Below, piece by piece: positions 54,147-62,849 of a stretch of 64,000 bases of DNA. The notes beneath the pieces were generated by a model, which ran no database searches, was not told the origin of the DNA, and was given only the letters and a program-made list of their open reading frames with translations. The stretch is from an uncultured Bacilli bacterium (GTDB taxonomy: Bacteria; Bacillota_I; Bacilli_A; RF39; UBA660). Numbering within the stretch: the first letter of the stretch is position 1; every line of letters starts with the position of its first letter. The translations under genes were made by a program, and so were the position numbers. Where the stretch lies: assembly GCA_934096295.1 (NCBI GenBank), contig CAKOLL010000005.1:1-64000 (forward strand). The letters run 5' to 3'.

Positions 54147-54377
54147 ATGAATATATCAAGATTAAAAGAAATTAGAGAAGATAAGGATTTAAATCAAAGT
54201 GATATTGCAAAAGCTTTAGGAATAAAACAACAACAATATAGTGAATATGAAATTGGCAAAAGATTAATACCAATCAACTATCTATCAGATTTAGCAGATT
54301 ATTATGATACTTCAATAGATTACTTATTAAGTAAAACAGATGAAAGAAAACCTTATCCTAAATCAATTCTAAAATAA
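54147..54377 (+). CDS. XRE-family helix-turn-helix regulator
   Basis: 76 residues, a single Cro/CI HTH (NQSDIAKALGIKQQQYSEYE). Probably a local regulator. Translated with the flippase gene. No other domain. Confidence 0.9.
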   Translation: MNISRLKEIREDKDLNQSDIAKALGIKQQQYSEYEIGKRLIPINYLSDLADYYDTSIDYLLSKTDERKPYPKSILK

Positions 54378-54448
54378 ATAATTTTAAAACATTAAATTTT
54401 CGATATACCATTTTTAAGATATTGTTGACCCATTTTTAAAAAACAAAA

Positions 54449-54474
54449 AAACTCTCGAAATTTATTGAGAGTTT
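54449..54474 (-). terminator. Terminator of gap operon
   Basis: AAACTCTC and GAGAGTTT, 8-bp stem, then TTTTTTGTTTTTT on the minus strand. Confidence 0.85.
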
Positions 54475-54480
54475 AATTTA

Positions 54481-55485
54481 TTATTGAAACATTTTCTTTG
54501 CAGTTCTAAGCATTTGTGCAGTATAACCATATTCATTATCATACCAAGCAAGTACTTTAACTAATTGTGCACCTTCAGCTTCAACAATACTTGTTGAAAG
54601 TCCATCAACTATAGCACCAACTTTTTTACCTAAACAATCACTTGAAACAATTGGGTCCATAGTAAACTTAATTGTTTCATTTTGATTATCTTGAAATAAT
54701 TTGTTTATTTCTTCAACACTTGTATTTCTATTAAGTTCTAGTGTTAAATCCACAACAGAACCATCTGCAGTTGGAACTCTTAGGGCATTACCATCAAGTT
54801 TTCCAAGAAGTTCAGGAATAACTAAACCAATGGCTTTCGCAGCTCCAGTACTTGATGGAACAATATTTTGAGCACACGCTCTTCCACGTCTAGATTTAAT
54901 ACCTTTTTTATGGGCAATATCCAAAGTTGCTTGATCATTTGTATAAGCATGAACAGTTGTCATAAATCCTTTTTTAATACCAATATTTTTATGTATTATA
55001 TTAAGTACAGGTGCTAAACAGTTTGTTGTACAACTTGCAGCACTAACAATAACATCATCATTAGTTAAAACATTATCGTTTACACCATATACAACAGTTT
55101 TCATTTCTCCTTTACCTGGAGCACTAATTAAAACCTTTTTAGCTCCCGCAGTAATATGTTTCATTGCATCTTCCTTTTGAGTAAACTTACCAGTACATTC
55201 AAGCACTAAATCAATTCCAAGTTCCCCCCATGGAAGGTTAGCAGGATCTGTTTCACTAAAAACTTTAATTCTTTTTACACCAGCAACAACTATTTCATTG
55301 CCTTCAGCTTTAATTTCATCTTCATGAAAGCTTCCATGAACAGTATCATATTTAACTAAATAAGCTAAATCTTCTGCACTTGTCAAGTCATTAATAGCTA
55401 CAATATCAAAATCAGTTTGTGTAACTATTTGTCTAAATGCTAATCTACCTATTCTACCAAAACCATTAATTGCTACTTTAATCAT
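54481..55485 (-). CDS. gapA: Glyceraldehyde-3-phosphate dehydrogenase
   Basis: 334 residues. NAD site NGFGRIGRLAFR, catalytic Cys in SAASCTTNCLAPV, and the TVHAYT and WYDNEYGY motifs. Glycolysis. Overlaps the uridine-kinase-like gene upstream by eight bases, an unusual partner. Confidence 0.98.
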   Translation of the reverse strand: MIKVAINGFGRIGRLAFRQIVTQTDFDIVAINDLTSAEDLAYLVKYDTVHGSFHEDEIKAEGNEIVVAGVKRIKVFSETDPANLPWGELGIDLVLECTGKFTQKEDAMKHITAGAKKVLISAPGKGEMKTVVYGVNDNVLTNDDVIVSAASCTTNCLAPVLNIIHKNIGIKKGFMTTVHAYTNDQATLDIAHKKGIKSRRGRACAQNIVPSSTGAAKAIGLVIPELLGKLDGNALRVPTADGSVVDLTLELNRNTSVEEINKLFQDNQNETIKFTMDPIVSSDCLGKKVGAIVDGLSTSIVEAEGAQLVKVLAWYDNEYGYTAQMLRTAKKMFQ

Positions 55486-57124
55486 TATATCTTCCTCCTA
55501 TAAATTCTCGCAATATTGATTCATCATTAACATATTCTCCCGGTATTGGGAAAAATTGTTTTAAGAAATCCACTAATCTTCTTGCTTCTTCATAATAAAT
55601 GCTATTAACACTTACTGATAAAAGCAATGGCTCAACATAAACCTTCAAAACCCCAACTTCATAAGCTAATGCTGTATTAATAATAACATTTGCTTGATGT
55701 ATATACGGAAAAATATATTTTTCTTCTCCATTTCTTACATTTTGCCAATTATCTATTGTCTTAATTACATCATAGCCTCTCGTTCTATTATCCCTAACTA
55801 TTCTTCTAAGTAATCTTAAATCAATTGTTGATACATAATTATATTTATCTATACTTAAAGGAATAAAAGGACTTAAATAAATTTTAAACTTATATTTTTC
55901 TTCAATTTCTTTTGTTAGATTTTCATTTAATGCATGTAATCCTTCAATTAAGAAAATACTTTTATCAGTCATTTTAACTTCTTCTTTATAATATTCTCTT
56001 AATCCTGTCATAAAATTATATTTTGGAAATTTAACGCTTTTCCCTTTTAACAAATCATTCAAATTTTCATTAAACAACTTAACATCTAAAGCTTCTAAAC
56101 ATTCAAAATCATAATTACCAAACTCATCTTTTGGATTATCGTCTCTATTAACAAAGTAATCATCTAAACTTATTTTAATTGGATTATAACCCAGAGCTTC
56201 AAAATAAGATGCTAATCTACTTGTGGTAGTAGTCTTTCCACTTGAAGAAGGACCTGCTATTAAAATAAATTTAATATCTTTCCTATCTTCAATAATTCTA
56301 GCAACATCTGCTATATTTAAATTAAACATTAATTCACAAGATTTAATAAAATTAATAATTTTACCATTACCAACATCTTTATTTAAATCAGTAATATATG
56401 GCATATTTAAGTTATTCAACCAACTTTTTCCATCCATAAAACTTTCAATTATTTTATCATAATGAACATACTCAGGAACTTTACCATTGCTTCTAGTTGT
56501 TGGAAATAATAATATTATTCTGTTATTACCTAAATAAACCAATTCAAACTTTTCTAAAGCTCCTGTACTATAAGGCATTAATGAATAAAAATAATTTAAA
56601 TTATTTTTTAACTTATATAAATTAACTACCTTATCACTTATATTTTGGATATTATTAGCTTTTTCATACTCCTTTTTATCATTAAAATATTTTATTGCAT
56701 CTTTCGGAGAAACATTTAATCTTGTAATTATCTCATTATCACTAATTAATTTACACATTCTAGCCTTAATTTTTGATATATCTTCATGGCTTAAAATTCT
56801 AGGCCCTTTTAAAACTCCCAGCATTCCACGTGGAACACTATGTTCATAAACAACATCAAAGTCATTAAAAACCTCTTGCAAAGAAACTAAAAATAAAAAC
56901 TTTAACCCTGCTTTATATATTTTATTTCCAATTAAATCATTAGTATTTATAAAATCAACTTTAACATCTTCAAGAATTTTATTATCCAAAGAAAATACCT
57001 CATTATTTATCTTATAACCCACGATATTTTCCATATTAAAATCTTTACTTGCATCATAAAACAAAGTACCTTTTTTGTACTCATGAACAGTATTATCATT
57101 AAATGTTACTTTAACTATATCCAT
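55478..57124 (-). CDS. Uridine-kinase-like P-loop protein with TGS-type N-terminus
   Basis: 548 residues. An N-terminal TGS-like and threonyl-tRNA-synthetase-like region (about 1-250, with EHSVPRGMLGVLKGPRILS), then a P-loop kinase domain (about 285-500) with GPSSSGKTTT, SLDDYF and RDNRTRGYD. Such two-part proteins are called nucleoside kinase or phosphoribulokinase/uridine kinase family; the substrate is likely uridine. Intact, ribosome site before ATG. Confidence 0.85.
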   Translation of the reverse strand: MDIVKVTFNDNTVHEYKKGTLFYDASKDFNMENIVGYKINNEVFSLDNKILEDVKVDFINTNDLIGNKIYKAGLKFLFLVSLQEVFNDFDVVYEHSVPRGMLGVLKGPRILSHEDISKIKARMCKLISDNEIITRLNVSPKDAIKYFNDKKEYEKANNIQNISDKVVNLYKLKNNLNYFYSLMPYSTGALEKFELVYLGNNRIILLFPTTRSNGKVPEYVHYDKIIESFMDGKSWLNNLNMPYITDLNKDVGNGKIINFIKSCELMFNLNIADVARIIEDRKDIKFILIAGPSSSGKTTTTSRLASYFEALGYNPIKISLDDYFVNRDDNPKDEFGNYDFECLEALDVKLFNENLNDLLKGKSVKFPKYNFMTGLREYYKEEVKMTDKSIFLIEGLHALNENLTKEIEEKYKFKIYLSPFIPLSIDKYNYVSTIDLRLLRRIVRDNRTRGYDVIKTIDNWQNVRNGEEKYIFPYIHQANVIINTALAYEVGVLKVYVEPLLLSVSVNSIYYEEARRLVDFLKQFFPIPGEYVNDESILREFIGGRYND

Positions 57125-57220
57125 CTAACCAACCTCTATTCTTTATAATTATATCAATATTTTCCAAATTTGTGAATAAAAATTAACATTATTTACTATT
57201 ATTTACTTAGGTGATCAATT

Positions 57221-57799
57221 TTGAATATTATTCCAACAGTCATTACAAAGACTAACAATAAAGAATATGCATATGATTTATATTCTAGACTTTTACAAGA
57301 CAGAATTATTTTCTTAACCGGTGAAATAGATGATACAATGTCAAATATTATTATCAGTGAACTACTTTATTTAGATAACATAAATCATGAAAACATTTAT
57401 ATTTATATTAATTCTCCTGGTGGAGCTATAACATCTGGAATGGGTATATATGATACAATGAGATTTATTGAAAGTAAAGTTATAACTATCGGAGTTGGTA
57501 TGTGTGCCAGTATGGCAGCATTTCTACTTTCCAGTGGTGATGAAAGATATGCCCTTCCAAATGCTGAAGTTATGATACATCAACCACTCGGTGGAGCTCA
57601 AGGTCAAGCAACAGACATTAAGATTGCTGCAGAACGCATTATTAAATTAAAAGAAAAATTAAATAGAATATTATCAGATAATACACAGCAACCATTAGAA
57701 AAAATATATGAAGATACTGAACGTGACAATTTTCTAAGTGCCAAAGAAGCTAAAGAATATGGTTTAATTGATGATATCATAAAAAAGAATGAATTTTAG
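57221..57799 (+). CDS. clpP: ATP-dependent Clp protease proteolytic subunit
   Basis: 192 residues. Catalytic Ser in GMCASMAAF, His in MIHQPLGG, Asp in the later TERDNFLS. YINSPGG is the oxyanion loop. Barrel protease for Clp ATPases. TTG start with AGGTGAT ahead. Its stop overlaps the divergent-facing divIC end by four bases. Confidence 0.97.
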   Translation: MNIIPTVITKTNNKEYAYDLYSRLLQDRIIFLTGEIDDTMSNIIISELLYLDNINHENIYIYINSPGGAITSGMGIYDTMRFIESKVITIGVGMCASMAAFLLSSGDERYALPNAEVMIHQPLGGAQGQATDIKIAAERIIKLKEKLNRILSDNTQQPLEKIYEDTERDNFLSAKEAKEYGLIDDIIKKNEF

Positions 57800-58080
57800 T
57801 TCATCCTTATAATTAATTCCCCATTTTCAGAATACAAAAATTTTTCCTTTGCATATCTAAGTATATAATCATCATCTTGTAATTTAGTTACTTCACTTTC
57901 TAACTTTTCTTCTTCTCCGAGTAAATCATTATATTTTTTATTCAATTCTTGTATTTTACTTTTATTTTCCATTATTTTAGTCCAATCTCCAGCAACAGAA
58001 CTAACTAAAGACACAATAAGAAGAATTATAACGACAGAAATTACAAAAAGTCGTTTTTTTTCTTTTTTTGTTTTTTTCAT
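57796..58080 (-). CDS. divIC: DivIC/FtsB-like septum protein
   Basis: 94 residues. Short basic start, one membrane segment (about 12-30), then a coiled coil (NKSKIQELNKKYNDLLGEEE) and the DDYILRYAKEKFLYSENGE end typical for DivIC. Follows yabPQ in the Bacillus order; here one oppositely oriented gene lies between. Confidence 0.88.
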   Translation of the reverse strand: MKKTKKEKKRLFVISVVIILLIVSLVSSVAGDWTKIMENKSKIQELNKKYNDLLGEEEKLESEVTKLQDDDYILRYAKEKFLYSENGELIIRMN

Positions 58081-58218
58081 ACCGACATCCTCCCCATTCT
58101 TACTTGAAGTATAATGAATTCTTTTATGCTTGTAAATACTTATAATTATTATTTCATAAATCTTTACATTTATTTTACTAGTGTGCTATAATAATTAACC
58201 AAAGAAAGGAAATAAATA

Positions 58219-58833
58219 ATGAAAGAAATAAATAAAACTAAATTAAATATTTTTAAAACTAACATGAAAACATTTATAAATGATTATATATTAACATTAA
58301 CTTTATCAGAACTACCGGCAGTTTTTATTTTATTAATAATTAGTTTAATCATAGGGTTTCCCCCAATAATTTTATTATTTGGTTTATCGTTAGTTTTAAC
58401 AGCAGATGTTATTGCCTTATTAATCGGAACAGCAATAAGCTTAGTAAAATCAAACAATATAAATTTAAAAGAAAACTCTAAAGACATAACAAAACAATTT
58501 TCTTTAGAAAAAGAAAATGTTAAACAAGAAATCTTAGAACATATTAAAACAATTAAAAACTTATTAAACCAATTACAAGAAGATGAAAAAAATAAATACA
58601 TTGAAGACATCCAAAATAATAAAAATCAATTATTAGAAAATTTAGGATTTAAGTCATTAAATGATTTAAATATAGACCAAATAAATAGCGATTCACTAAT
58701 CATGGAATTTAATACATATTTAGAAAACATTAAAAAGGAAATTTCAGATAAAATATATAGTTCAGAAATGCAAACAAATGCAATAGATAAGAATAAATCA
58801 ATGGTAAGAACACGAAAGAAAAAAGGCTTATAA
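58219..58833 (+). CDS. Membrane protein with coiled coil, unknown
   Basis: 204 residues. Two membrane segments (about 30-75) and a long polar C-terminal half with Lys/Glu/Gln-rich coiled coil (KENVKQEILEHIKTIKN). Ribosome site AAAGGAAAT. No family that I recognise. It sits in opposite orientation inside the yabPQ-divIC cluster and its end overlaps yabQ by six bases, so it is a later insertion. Confidence 0.7.
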   Translation: MKEINKTKLNIFKTNMKTFINDYILTLTLSELPAVFILLIISLIIGFPPIILLFGLSLVLTADVIALLIGTAISLVKSNNINLKENSKDITKQFSLEKENVKQEILEHIKTIKNLLNQLQEDEKNKYIEDIQNNKNQLLENLGFKSLNDLNIDQINSDSLIMEFNTYLENIKKEISDKIYSSEMQTNAIDKNKSMVRTRKKKGL

Positions 58834-59139
58834 AGGTCTTTTTATCTTTTTAATTAATTTTTTTAATAAACTAACACATTTATCATACATAAACATCATA
58901 ACAATATATCCCAAAAATACCACTGCAACAAAATACGGATGAATCATTCCATAATTAATCTCATACATAATATAAATATATAAAATTACCATATCTATAA
59001 CAAAAACTAATGATACGAAGAACTTAATAACATTATTTTTATTGCTTAACATAAATTTATTAAATCTTGTAAACAAGTAAAAACATATTCCATATATAAA
59101 AGATATCAAGAAAGATAAAACTTGAACATAACTACTCAT
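58828..59139 (-). CDS. yabQ: Sporulation protein YabQ
   Basis: 103 residues, three to four membrane segments (QVLSFLISFIYGICFYLF at the start). Size, start and position after yabP fit YabQ, which is needed for cortex synthesis. Start overlaps yabP stop by four bases. Confidence 0.8.
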   Translation of the reverse strand: MSSYVQVLSFLISFIYGICFYLFTRFNKFMLSNKNNVIKFFVSLVFVIDMVILYIYIMYEINYGMIHPYFVAVVFLGYIVMMFMYDKCVSLLKKLIKKIKRPL

Positions 59140-59414
59140 TTAAATAACTTAGTTATTATACTTTCTTCTTTATTTTTAGTTTTTCCTTCAATATACATAA
59201 ATGAATTAATCTTTCCTTTAATCTTTACATTACCATCAACCGTATCAAGTTTTAATAACTCAAGTCCATTTCCTAAAATTCTTAAGTTTCCCATTACTGT
59301 TTCCATTAAAAACTCTTCATCATCAAAACTAACAATCTTATTAACCCCTGTTATACTAATATTACTTCTATCAACCATTTTTACTTCTTGTGTTCCAAAG
59401 TTAACTTCACCCAT
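59136..59414 (-). CDS. yabP: Sporulation protein YabP
   Basis: 92 residues. MVDRSNISITGVNKIVSFDD and LRILGNGLELLKLDTVDG are the YabP/YqfC domain pattern. Spore cortex formation in Bacillus. Start at the ATG after GGTGATAATA. A SigE-like promoter precedes it. Confidence 0.88.
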   Translation of the reverse strand: MGEVNFGTQEVKMVDRSNISITGVNKIVSFDDEEFLMETVMGNLRILGNGLELLKLDTVDGNVKIKGKINSFMYIEGKTKNKEESIITKLFK

Positions 59415-59429
59415 TATTATCACCAATAA

Positions 59430-59456
59430 ATAATATGAAAAAAATAGACAGAATAT
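59430..59456 (-). promoter_or_regulatory. Candidate sigma-E promoter of yabPQ
   Basis: On the minus strand ATA, 16 bases, CATATTAT, close to the mother-cell sigma-E pattern (ATA-N16-CATACAnT). yabP belongs to the sigma-E regulon in Bacillus subtilis. It lies within the terminator of the upstream gene. Confidence 0.4.
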
Positions 59457-59467
59457 TCTATCTATTT
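59442..59467 (-). terminator. Terminator of the gene between spoVG and yabP
   Basis: AAATAGA and TCTATTT arms with additional inner pairs, then TTTTTTT on the minus strand. Overlaps the end of the coding sequence. Confidence 0.7.
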
Positions 59468-59931
59468 GATATACGTCTATTTAAAGATAAGCCATTTAAC
59501 TCTACTAAAGGATTTTCAGCTCCTAAACGATTAACATAAGAAGCAATTTTTTCTTCTACTACTTTTTCTGTCGCTGATTTTTTATATGGTTGTAAAACTG
59601 TTTCTAATGAATCTAGTACACTATCATGACTAATCCAAGGGATTACAATGTCTCCTTCTTCTAAGAATTCATATTTATCAACCTCTGGAAAATATATAAC
59701 TCCAGATGCACCAAGTTTTTCAAACTTACTTTTAAATATTTCTAAGTTCTTAACACCTATAACTCGTGCATTTACAGGATTATTTAAAATATCTTCTAAA
59801 GAAAATTCTAATCCAACATAAACCTCTTGAATCAATGTATTTCTACCATCAAATGATATTATTTTTGCTCCTTCAAGAATACTTTTTTCATTCTTATCTT
59901 TATCATAAACATATTGAATACTATATAACAT
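59458..59931 (-). CDS. Conserved-looking protein of unknown function
   Basis: 157 residues. Mixed alpha/beta look, no signal peptide or membrane segment; I do not recognise the family. Notable segments: AKIISFDGRNTLIQEVYVG, GASGVIYFPEVDKYEFLEEGD. It has a strong promoter of its own and ribosome site AAAGGAGAG. It replaces, between spoVG and yabP, genes such as glmU, prs, ctc and mfd of Bacillus. Confidence 0.7.
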   Translation of the reverse strand: MLYSIQYVYDKDKNEKSILEGAKIISFDGRNTLIQEVYVGLEFSLEDILNNPVNARVIGVKNLEIFKSKFEKLGASGVIYFPEVDKYEFLEEGDIVIPWISHDSVLDSLETVLQPYKKSATEKVVEEKIASYVNRLGAENPLVELNGLSLNRRISNR

Positions 59932-59962
59932 AAAATTCTCTCCTTTTTTAGCGACAGGCTTA

Positions 59963-59992
59963 ATTATATAACACTTATACATTATATGTCAA
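59963..59992 (-). promoter_or_regulatory. Promoter of the spoVG-downstream gene
   Basis: On the minus strand TTGACA, 18 bases, TATAAT, followed by a 30-base leader and AAAGGAGAG. Confidence 0.7.
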
Positions 59993-60015
59993 GGACAAAA
60001 TTTTATGAATCGTAA

Positions 60016-60039
60016 AGAAAAAAATTAGCTATTCGCTAA
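60016..60039 (-). terminator. Terminator of spoVG
   Basis: TTAGC and GCTAA, 5-bp stem that includes the stop codon region, then TTTTTTTCTTT on the minus strand. Confidence 0.75.
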
Positions 60040-60304
60040 CTTCTTCATCAACAAGTTTTTTATATTCACCTAATATAACATTTTCAAATTTTTCTCTAGT
60101 TTCTTTATTAGTTGGAAAAACTATATTATCTTCTTTACCATCTTTATTCTTTTTACTAGGCATAGAAAGAAATATTCTTGAGTTTCCTTCGATTATTTTA
60201 GCTCCTTTAATAGCTAAACAATCATCAAGGGTAAAATCAACAAATGCTTTTAATCTTGAATTATCGCTTTCTCTTCTGTGAATTTCTAATTTTGTAATTT
60301 CCAT
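60029..60304 (-). CDS. spoVG: RNA-binding regulator SpoVG
   Basis: 91 residues. EITKLEIHRRESDNSRLKAFVDF and RIFLSMPSKK are SpoVG hallmarks. RNA/DNA-binding regulator with roles in division, cortex and capsule. Very strong ribosome site AAGGAGGTC. A position near veg and yabG matches Bacillus. Confidence 0.95.
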   Translation of the reverse strand: MEITKLEIHRRESDNSRLKAFVDFTLDDCLAIKGAKIIEGNSRIFLSMPSKKNKDGKEDNIVFPTNKETREKFENVILGEYKKLVDEEVSE

Positions 60305-60382
60305 AATTTGACCTCCTTATGTTGTATTACTAATTTAATTTTAAAACATAATTTATATTTTTGCAACAAATTTATTAAAATT

Positions 60383-60595
60383 TTATAAATATTTTATTTT
60401 TACATCCCCAGTTATAACATCTCTATAACAAAAACTTTTTTCTTCCCCATCTACCAAAACAGTAAATAAATTTGGATAAGTTTTATATAATATTCCTTCC
60501 AACCTATTTACTCGATTACGCATCCCATAAACAGATACTAAAACTCTACTATTTAACTTATTATTTATTTCATTTTTAATTATATTAATATTCAT
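60383..60595 (-). CDS. veg: Veg-family protein
   Basis: 70 residues. RVNRLEGILYKTYPNLFTV is the Veg core. In Bacillus Veg stimulates biofilm matrix. Follows yabG as usual, with ten bases between. Confidence 0.88.
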   Translation of the reverse strand: MNINIIKNEINNKLNSRVLVSVYGMRNRVNRLEGILYKTYPNLFTVLVDGEEKSFCYRDVITGDVKIKYL

Positions 60596-60604
60596 AAACT
60601 CTCC

Positions 60605-61381
60605 TTATCTGGGATATCCAACATACATAAGACCATTACAAATAAGGCCTCCCATACCATCTTCTTTATATTTAGTTTTCTCAAGCAACTTTTTTAAATC
60701 AATTTCTTTATTTCTTTCTGTTAAAGCCACTGTACTTGCAATAATTGCTGGATCTAAGGCATGTATATTAACTCTTTTAGGACTTGATGCAAAATTAGCG
60801 CCTGCTTTAATTAATTCTTCATAATCACTTTGACAAGCTCCAGCAATAATAACTAATTTTTCATGACTTTTTTCATAATTTCTAGCAGCTTTAACAGCTT
60901 TAACAAAATAAAGAGAATTTTTATAATTTTTTATATCTTTAGCATCGCCTTTTTTTCTGTAATATGCATCATGTCCAGTAATTACAACAATATCAGGTTT
61001 AAATTCTTTTAAAAGCATTGGTAATTGCTCATAAACATTTTTCTCATTTATTTTTTTACCTACTGCCATAATACCATTTCTTTTATAAAATTTTAAACAT
61101 CTAGATAAATATTCTTCATCTGAATCTATATGTAATGCTTTCGCAGGCAAATAAAAAAACTCTCCTCGATCAAGATTATCCTCCAACAAATCAATATCAT
61201 CTATTACATCTTCTTCTGTAATATTTTCCTCTTTTCTTAAATCTGTTATATCAGCATCAGCAACTAATCTTACCTCAACACCTTTTAAATAATAAACTCC
61301 ATTTTTAATATTAATAACTTTAAAAACAGTATCATTATCATAACTATTTCTAGTTACATAATCTCCTTTTTCTATATTCAA
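60605..61381 (-). CDS. yabG: Sporulation-specific protease YabG
   Basis: 258 residues. VVITGHDAYYRKKGD, AGACQSDYEELIKAGANFASSP (catalytic Cys/His type) and RVNIHALDPAIIAS are YabG signatures. It matures spore-coat and cortex proteins, including GerQ processing for cross-linking. I place the start at a TTG after GGTGAT, since the ATG further upstream includes that site. Confidence 0.93.
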   Translation of the reverse strand: MNIEKGDYVTRNSYDNDTVFKVINIKNGVYYLKGVEVRLVADADITDLRKEENITEEDVIDDIDLLEDNLDRGEFFYLPAKALHIDSDEEYLSRCLKFYKRNGIMAVGKKINEKNVYEQLPMLLKEFKPDIVVITGHDAYYRKKGDAKDIKNYKNSLYFVKAVKAARNYEKSHEKLVIIAGACQSDYEELIKAGANFASSPKRVNIHALDPAIIASTVALTERNKEIDLKKLLEKTKYKEDGMGGLICNGLMYVGYPR

Positions 61382-61419
61382 AATATATATCACCATTAAA
61401 TTATATGCCACAACAAAAA

Positions 61420-61442
61420 AAGAATTCCCATTAAGAATCCTT
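61420..61442 (-). terminator. Terminator of rsmA
   Basis: AAGAATTC and GAATCCTT (8 pairs, one wobble) with a 7-base loop, then TTTTTTTG on the minus strand; overlaps the stop codon of rsmA. Confidence 0.65.
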
Positions 61443-62216
61443 ATTTAAATTTTCCCATAACTCAAAAAATATTTCTTCAGATAATTCTTCAGCTCTAACA
61501 CTCAAATCTAATCCATATTTTTCTAATGTTTCTTGAACATTTTCTAAATCATATATACCACTCAAATTATTTTTTAAATTTTTTCTTTTTAACCTAAAAG
61601 AATTTTTCAAAAACCTAAAATAACTTTCAACATTAACATCTAATTTCTTTTTTCTAGGAATAAAACTTATTACACTACTTTCTACTTTAGGAACTGGATT
61701 AAATGCAAATTTTGAAACGTCGCACACTTTCTTTATTTCAAAATAATATTTAAGTACTAAAGTTATATATCCATAATCCTTAGTTTTTTCATGAGCCATA
61801 AACCTATCCGCAACCTCTTTTTGAATCATTATAGTAAACTTGCTAAAAGTAATATCCTCTTTTATAACATGTTCAATAATCGGAGTTGTTATATAATAAG
61901 GAAGGTTACCAACTAAATATAAATTATTATATTTTATATCTTTAATATCTTCTTTTATATTGCTATTTAAAAAATCTTTATAAATTACATGTAATTTATT
62001 ATCCTCTAACTTACTTAATATATTACTTAAATCTGTATCTAATTCATAAGCAATTATATTACATTCTTTTTTCTTAAGTTCTTTTGTTAAGGCCCCTCTT
62101 CCAGGTCCTATTTCAATTATTAAATCTTCATTACATGCTGAAACATCATCAACTATTTTATTTATTACATTACTATCTATCAAAAAATTTTGACCCAAAC
62201 TCTTTTTTGCTTTCAT
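61431..62216 (-). CDS. rsmA: 16S rRNA dimethyladenosine transferase KsgA/RsmA
   Basis: 261 residues. KSLGQNFL at the start, SAM site IEIGPGRGALT, catalytic NLPYYITTPI and later FNPVPKVESSV. Dimethylates A1518/A1519 in the 16S 3' end. Bacillus order (yabE-ksgA-yabG-veg) is kept. Confidence 0.97.
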   Translation of the reverse strand: MKAKKSLGQNFLIDSNVINKIVDDVSACNEDLIIEIGPGRGALTKELKKKECNIIAYELDTDLSNILSKLEDNKLHVIYKDFLNSNIKEDIKDIKYNNLYLVGNLPYYITTPIIEHVIKEDITFSKFTIMIQKEVADRFMAHEKTKDYGYITLVLKYYFEIKKVCDVSKFAFNPVPKVESSVISFIPRKKKLDVNVESYFRFLKNSFRLKRKNLKNNLSGIYDLENVQETLEKYGLDLSVRAEELSEEIFFELWENLNKDS

Positions 62217-62225
62217 AAAAAAATT

Positions 62226-62248
62226 CGAGTGGGGTTTATTCCCACCCG
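62226..62248 (-). terminator. Terminator of the 3D-domain gene
   Basis: GTGGG and CCCAC (plus two further G-C pairs beyond one mismatch) surround the stop codon, followed on the minus strand by AATTTTTTT. Confidence 0.65.
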
Positions 62249-62763
62249 CTCCTTAAAACATCATATGTTATTTTACTTCTACCTATATTTCTAGAAGCAT
62301 ATTCTTCACTTGGTGTAAGTAAATCAAGTGCATATCCTCCAACACCACGGTCAAGAACTATAGCAAATTGGTCACCTTCACCAACTCTATCACTTTTAAA
62401 TCTAACAATAGATCCACAAGCTATATTTTTACTTGAAGCAACTATTTTTACTTCACCGTATTCATAATCTTTATATGTTGTTGTACCATCTTTAATATTA
62501 TATTTTGGCATACATCCAAGAGTTCCATTACATAATGGACAATTATAGGCATAACCAGTTAAGTCACCAGTATATGTTGCTATCGGAGTATACTTTATTG
62601 TATCTTCAACTTCAATAATTTTCATAGCCATAGTTGTTAAATTAACAGTCTTATTTAAATTATCATTTTCAACAACAGCCATTTTTGTATCTGAACTGCT
62701 TTTAGCAATTATAAGCATAAATATAACAATTGACATTCTTACAAAATAATTTACTACTTTCAT
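62236..62763 (-). CDS. 3D-domain cell-wall protein (YabE-like position)
   Basis: 175 residues. Signal/anchor about 5-24, low-complexity linker to about 60, then a double-psi beta-barrel domain (ASSKNIACGSIVRF, VLDRGVGGYALDLL). The C-terminal part resembles the 3D domain of YabE/YocH lytic enzymes, with Asp residues in the DRG and LDL positions. It also contains CPLCNGTLGC, an extra pair of cysteines. G5 and DUF348 domains of YabE are missing. Position before ksgA matches yabE. Confidence 0.8.
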   Translation of the reverse strand: MKVVNYFVRMSIVIFMLIIAKSSSDTKMAVVENDNLNKTVNLTTMAMKIIEVEDTIKYTPIATYTGDLTGYAYNCPLCNGTLGCMPKYNIKDGTTTYKDYEYGEVKIVASSKNIACGSIVRFKSDRVGEGDQFAIVLDRGVGGYALDLLTPSEEYASRNIGRSKITYDVLRSGWE

Positions 62764-62792
62764 TTAATATCCACCTTTCACTGGATATCTAA

Positions 62793-62821
62793 ATTATAAC
62801 ATTAATATAGTAATAAAGCAA
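62793..62821 (-). promoter_or_regulatory. Promoter of the 3D-domain gene
   Basis: On the minus strand TTGCTT, 17 bases, TATAAT, about 30 bases before AAAGGTGGA. Confidence 0.65.
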
Positions 62822-62849
62822 TTGACAATATTTTACAAAAAACCATAAT

